DNA from: Blastomussa wellsi
Lineage: Eukaryota > Cnidaria > Anthozoa > Scleractinia > Plerogyridae
Direction: 5' to 3'
Length of the DNA: 64,000 nt
Assembly: GCA_947652115.1 (NCBI GenBank)
Contig: OX393566.1
Span: 23,125,665-23,189,664, forward strand
Both the position numbers and the translations under genes were made by a program. How positions within the stretch are numbered: the stretch's first letter is position 1; each line of letters starts with the position of its first letter. Under the pieces are notes generated by a model. It was not told the DNA's origin. It saw only the letters and a program-made list of their open reading frames with translations, and ran no database searches. Below are positions 62,601-64,000 of this stretch, piece after piece.

Positions 62601-63193
62601 CCACTAGGCCCGACTGCAGACTTCACATATGACAGAGTATTTTTGACAAAATTCCAACAGGTGTTTGGATAGCTGATGAAACACCATTGTCTCAAGTTTT
62701 TATGTATTAAAGCTTCTCCTAGCATTTTGTGAGTCTTGCCAGGTTGCCCCTGCGTACAATATAGTTACTGGATTCAACCATTCATACTCTTGTTTGGAGA
62801 TTGTGAGGCATGCGTAGACCTGGGTGGCAAACGGTAAAAATAAGGCTCACAAAGTTTCTGCATCTTTCTTCTGAAAATGCAATTGATTTTGGACCGAGAT
62901 GGTAGGAAACACGCAAAACAAGACTTACAAGATTTCAAGATGGGATAATTAAAAGTTTCCAAGATTCACAATTTTCTAGGTTCCACTGGCCACACCTCTC
63001 ATAATGCCTGTGAAACATATCCATAAGCAAGGTCTAGTTATTACAGTAAATATAGATTGATTGCAAATTTGAAAGTTGCATTTAAACGAAAAAGGAGTTA
63101 TAGAATAATAATTATGTTAAATCAATAATTATGATCTGTCGTTTCAGACACTTCAAGAAGCCTCTCAATATTGTTGCTGAGTTTATACCTCAG
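53687..63193 (+). CDS. ATP6V0A1: V-type H+-ATPase 116 kDa subunit a (partial at window edge)
   Basis: Fifteen exons join in phase: 53687-53782, 53862-53882, 54190-54268, 55008-55105, 56104-56232, 56866-56984, 57742-57951, 59081-59174, 59916-59993, 60153-60438, 60859-60995, 61072-61223, 61829-61928, 62093-62211, 63148-63193. They give 588 codons of a usual length of about 830, so the C-terminal part lies beyond the edge. Subunit a is the V0 stator of the proton pump. Landmarks: [12 protein letters not shown] start, [129 protein letters not shown]. Odd point: an in-frame TAA at 60963-60965 (codon 439) in the linker after the first membrane segment, with everything after it intact. The symbol is by family; the isoform is not resolved. 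Confidence 0.93.
55138..55425. repeat. Intronic repeat rich in 'ggaaagtcatggaatt'
   Basis: Several imperfect copies of 'cctggaaagtcatggaattt', bounded by 'gggttcatatggg' and 'gagtacgaaccct'. The ends are inverted relatives of each other, so this may be a small non-autonomous element in the V-ATPase intron after exon 4. Confidence 0.6.
58350..58990. repeat. Element bounded by 'agggctcgaaa' / 'tttgagccct'
   Basis: The inverted ends 'cagggctcgaaattgcg' and 'ttttgagccctgtg' enclose about 600 bp of AT-rich sequence, including repeated 'tgcgac' / 'gcgact' motifs. A related 'cagggctcgaaaa' start occurs at 42556. It lies in the intron before V-ATPase exon 8. Confidence 0.5.
60963..60965 (+). other. 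In-frame TAA in V-ATPase subunit a
   Basis: Reading from G|CC at the start of exon 11, the codons run ...[19 protein letters not shown] and then exon 12. The position is in a short cytosolic linker where GAA (Glu) would be natural, so one G-to-T change explains it. An alternative donor before it (ctg|gtactt) would remove 14 codons in frame, including the stop. Confidence 0.85.
61288..61728 (-). mobile_element. 5'-truncated Penelope-like element
   Basis: The minus-strand frame 61633-61409 resembles the C-terminal endonuclease (GIY-YIG) end of Penelope-like elements: [11 protein letters not shown], then [25 protein letters not shown] and [10 protein letters not shown]. The flanks are inverted relative to each other: 'gataggaaagacc...acaccattttcaag' on the left and 'cttgaaaatggtgt...gttctttcctatc' on the right. 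It sits in the V-ATPase intron between exons 12 and 13 and is too short to be active. Confidence 0.75.
62382..62630 (+). repeat. tRNA-derived SINE, plus orientation
   Basis: The head 'ggcgcagtggcctaatggtt' resembles a tRNA 5' half with box A. A damaged box B follows, then 'tcttcacccaggtgtataaa', 'gcgatggactagcatcccatcc' and the family 3' end. It lies in the V-ATPase intron after exon 14. Confidence 0.85.
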
Positions 63194-63789
63194 GTGTGTC
63201 GAAAGGTTTACTGTGAATTAATCTGATGTTTAATACCATAACTATTTTAACTGCAAGTCAAACTTATGCAGCCTAAAGCATATTGAATAGCCTCATATCT
63301 AATTAACATTCTTTCAACTTAAGTTCCTTGATGTGCTTTTTTTATATACCACAAGGACATCAGTGCCTTCAGGGCATTATAAATATTACTTATTAGTTTT
63401 TGCTAAAACAGTTCATAGCATTTTTGGCATGCTCCTATTCAAACATAAACATCACTGGCTACCATGCCAACAGTATAGCCTGTTAAACACCCTTAATTTT
63501 AGCTTATTTAAAGTGCTTATAACTCAAAAATGAGCTTGTTGGCCCCAATTTTTAGTATTGAATTTTGATTAGCATGTCAAGATACAACTGTTTGCAAAGT
63601 TAGAAAAACATCCCTTGCAGCAGTTGCAGAGTCTCCTTTAGTGTCAGAAACAATATTTTGGTTTTTTACTTTTTAACATCACATTTTTAGCCTTGTATAT
63701 ATAATTAAGTTTATTGTATTAATTATTGTATATTGGAGGGCCACTGGTGCGCCTTGTAACCTAAAAACTACGGTATTTTTATTAGTGCT

Positions 63790-64000
63790 ACCCTCATTGG
63801 GCACGTCCCTAATTCCAACAGTGTCTCTCTCCATCCAGGTGTATTTAAATGGATACCAGTGGATTGTTGGGGTAACCTGACAGAATGCTGGGGAGTAACC
63901 TGCGATGGACTAGCATCCCATCCAGGGGGGAGTAACCTGCGATGGACTAGCATCCCATCCAGGGGGAGTAACCTGCGATGGACTAGCATCCCATCCAGGG
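63790..64000 (+). repeat. SINE fragment with a 36-38 bp tandem expansion
   Basis: The SINE body ('tctctccatccaggtgtattt') passes into at least three near-identical tandem units of 'agtaacctgcgatggactag' plus 'catcccatccaggg', reaching the window edge. Expansion of a SINE-internal unit gives a small satellite-like array. Confidence 0.85.

Overview
The window is animal nuclear DNA: intron-rich genes with GT-AG exons, spread among foldback elements, tRNA-derived SINEs and fragments of Penelope-like and LINE retrotransposons. The gene set, gene spacing and repeat types suggest an anthozoan cnidarian such as a stony coral or sea anemone. That is an inference, because no diagnostic rRNA or mitochondrial marker is present.

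Layout. (1) 1568-7116, minus: a complete six-exon phosphagen (creatine) kinase-like gene of 420 codons with a hydrophobic N-terminus. Nearly every catalytic residue of the family is replaced although the frame is intact. (2) 8648-19321, plus: a complete fourteen-exon sterol O-acyltransferase (SOAT/ACAT) gene, 548 aa, divergent from the kinase across a 1.5 kb intergenic region. (3) 19646-22355: repeats only. (4) 22356-43609, minus: a gene of about 21 exons for an N-myristoylation-motif / EF-hand / Kelch-propeller protein, with a 13-nt microexon inside an EF-hand loop. (5) 42882-47809 and about 48445-53110: two copies of a 4.7-4.9 kb segment separated by a 200-N scaffold gap. Each copy holds exon 1 of the EF-hand/Kelch gene (minus) head to head with a C2H2 zinc-finger gene (plus). 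The zinc-finger gene is intact in the right copy (49691-52803). In the left copy it is broken by a stop, a LINE insertion with target-site duplication, and an 8-bp deletion. (6) 53687 to beyond the right edge, plus: V-type H+-ATPase subunit a, fifteen exons visible, with one in-frame TAA at codon 439 in an otherwise intact gene.

Exon joins were checked by hand. Summed coding lengths of genes 1 and 2 are multiples of three, and the fifteen V-ATPase exons all join in phase. The EF-hand/Kelch gene also joins in phase, apart from one unresolved stretch near 29.3-33.5 kb.

The genes are ordinary eukaryotic neighbours and do not form an operon or one pathway. Two pairs are divergent and may share promoter regions. 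The best candidates for undescribed biology are the kinase-like protein with an erased active site and the EF-hand/Kelch architecture. The duplicated divergent gene pair, with its before/after record of a LINE insertion, comes next.
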